Part shown: positions 63,501 to 64,000 of the stretch, in pieces | How the letters are laid out: every line of letters starts with the position of its first letter | How positions within the stretch are numbered: position 1 is the stretch's first letter | Assembly: GCA_037074615.1 (NCBI GenBank) | Contig: CM073542.1 | Span: 22,081,568-22,145,567, forward strand | Source of the DNA: Leucaena leucocephala | Taxonomy: Eukaryota > Streptophyta > Magnoliopsida > Fabales > Fabaceae | Length of the DNA stretch: 64,000 nt | Reading direction: 5' to 3' | Notes under the pieces: generated by a model | Told to the model about the DNA's origin: nothing | Databases searched by the model: none | What the model saw: only the letters and a program-made list of their open reading frames with translations | Program-made: the position numbers and the translations under genes

Positions 63501-64000
63501 GGGGGTGGGGAAAGGCAATATTCTTATGTCCAAACATAATTATTTACCTCCTCTCTTGAGATTGTGTTCCTGTACCTGATGTCCTCCGTCACTTTCTTCG
63601 TATAATTTAAAACCTTCTTAAAACCACTGAGCTGCAATCTCACACAAATAACAAACAGCAGGTACACCATTTGAGCAAGAAAGAGACATTGAATAAACCT
63701 CAAATATAAAAGATGCAAACAATTAACTCAAAAGAAAAGAGCAGAATCATCATTAAAGACTTAGAAAAAGGTGGGGAAATAAAAACAGATTTACATAAAG
63801 TAAATAGCATCGACAATAAGAATGAGAAGTATACATTTTGCAGCTCAGCAAATGACTTCCATTGACAGTGCAAATGTGACTGGCCTTTCCATTTTATTAA
63901 AAATTCCATCTCATTCCAATCAGGTACAGAATCAAACAAATTACTCCATAAAACAGGTTCTGTAGATCTATTATTCCTCTGCGCCTCATCAGCCATGCCC
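45504..64000 (-). CDS. CHR5: CHD1-type chromatin remodeler CHR5, 5' part off window
   Basis: Nuclear SNF2-family ATPase that moves nucleosomes; the plant CHD1 orthologue. About 1,323 residues are visible in 27 minus-strand exons, with agreeing phases and no stops; about 400 N-terminal residues should lie beyond 64000. Exon ranges: 63835-64000 (chromodomain 1, MEFLIKWKGQSHLHCQW), 63548-63631, 63037-63096, 62841-62944 (chromodomain 2, EYLVKWQGLSY), 62561-62612, 60904-60967, 59334-59427, 59174-59261 (Walker A, DEMGLGKT), 58962-59096, 58516-58707 (VDEAHRLKN), 58353-58420, 52845-52938, 52610-52734, 52457-52520, 51937-52149, 50600-50842 (STRAGGLGINL), 50394-50504 (AHRIGQ), 50107-50196, 49717-49899, 49496-49576, 49085-49321, 48002-48157, 47732-47909, 47461-47642 (SANT-SLIDE part), 46335-46682, 46110-46203 and 45504-45970 (C-terminal CHCT/DUF4208-like). 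The 5.4-kb intron between 52938 and 58353 holds a copia element. Confidence 0.94.
53203..53489 (-). repeat. 3' LTR of the copia element
   Basis: Read on the minus strand it starts TGTAGAAGATATTTG and matches the other LTR at 57740-57959 over most of its length, with clear differences, so the insertion is not recent. Its outer end has extra copies of a GCCGAGGGAG/TATTGACAG unit that the partner LTR lacks, which makes it about 65 bases longer. The polypurine tract adjoins it (CTCCCCCTAAA on the plus strand). Confidence 0.8.
57740..57959 (-). repeat. 5' LTR of the copia element
   Basis: Starts TGTAGTAGATATTAG on the minus strand at 57959. It contains GATTTATTCCCTAATTTTAC and the ATATACTCCCTCG unit shared with the other LTR. 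The inner boundary is estimated from where the similarity stops. Confidence 0.75.

Overview
The window is nuclear DNA of a flowering plant, most likely a eudicot. The genes have many introns with GT/AG borders, and the spacers are AT-rich and full of small transposons. The recognisable proteins are plant types: cucumisin-like subtilases, FIS1, a NIPA-type magnesium transporter, peroxisomal serine-glyoxylate aminotransferase and a CHD1/CHR5 chromatin remodeler. I cannot name the species from sequence alone.

Region 1 (about 1.4-26.8 kb, + strand) is a decaying tandem cluster of subtilases (S8A). One copy is intact (7128-10995, 4 exons, 732 aa). Two copies with the same exon plan (1412-5652 and 15605-20175) keep the full Asp/His/Asn/Ser machinery but carry a frameshift at nearly the same place in the last exon, which removes the end of the C-terminal Fn3-like domain. 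Two further copies (20523-21369 and 24255-26365) are clear pseudogenes of another lineage that lacks some introns, and a small relic lies at 26.6 kb. The second and third copies are a recent tandem duplication that includes the promoters. A probable solo LTR with a nested GC-rich transposon sits between them.

Region 2 (27.5-43.3 kb, - strand) holds FIS1 (mitochondrial and peroxisomal fission adaptor, intact, 167 aa), a NIPA-like Mg transporter (intact, 350 aa) and an AGT1 copy that keeps its introns and its C-terminal SRI peroxisomal signal but has several stop codons, a frameshift and a changed PLP lysine codon.

Region 3 (45.5-64.0 kb, - strand) is a CHD1/CHR5 remodeler gene. Twenty-seven exons are visible and the N-terminus lies beyond the right edge. 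One of its introns contains a degenerate 4.76-kb Ty1/copia element with a CAG-TG target duplication on both sides, in the same orientation as the host gene.

The genes do not form an operon-like unit; this is ordinary plant synteny beside a fast-evolving protease cluster. I found no clearly new biological system. The points most worth checking are the recurrent frameshifts in the subtilases, the AGT1 pseudogene, the nested repeat structures and the copia insertion in CHR5.
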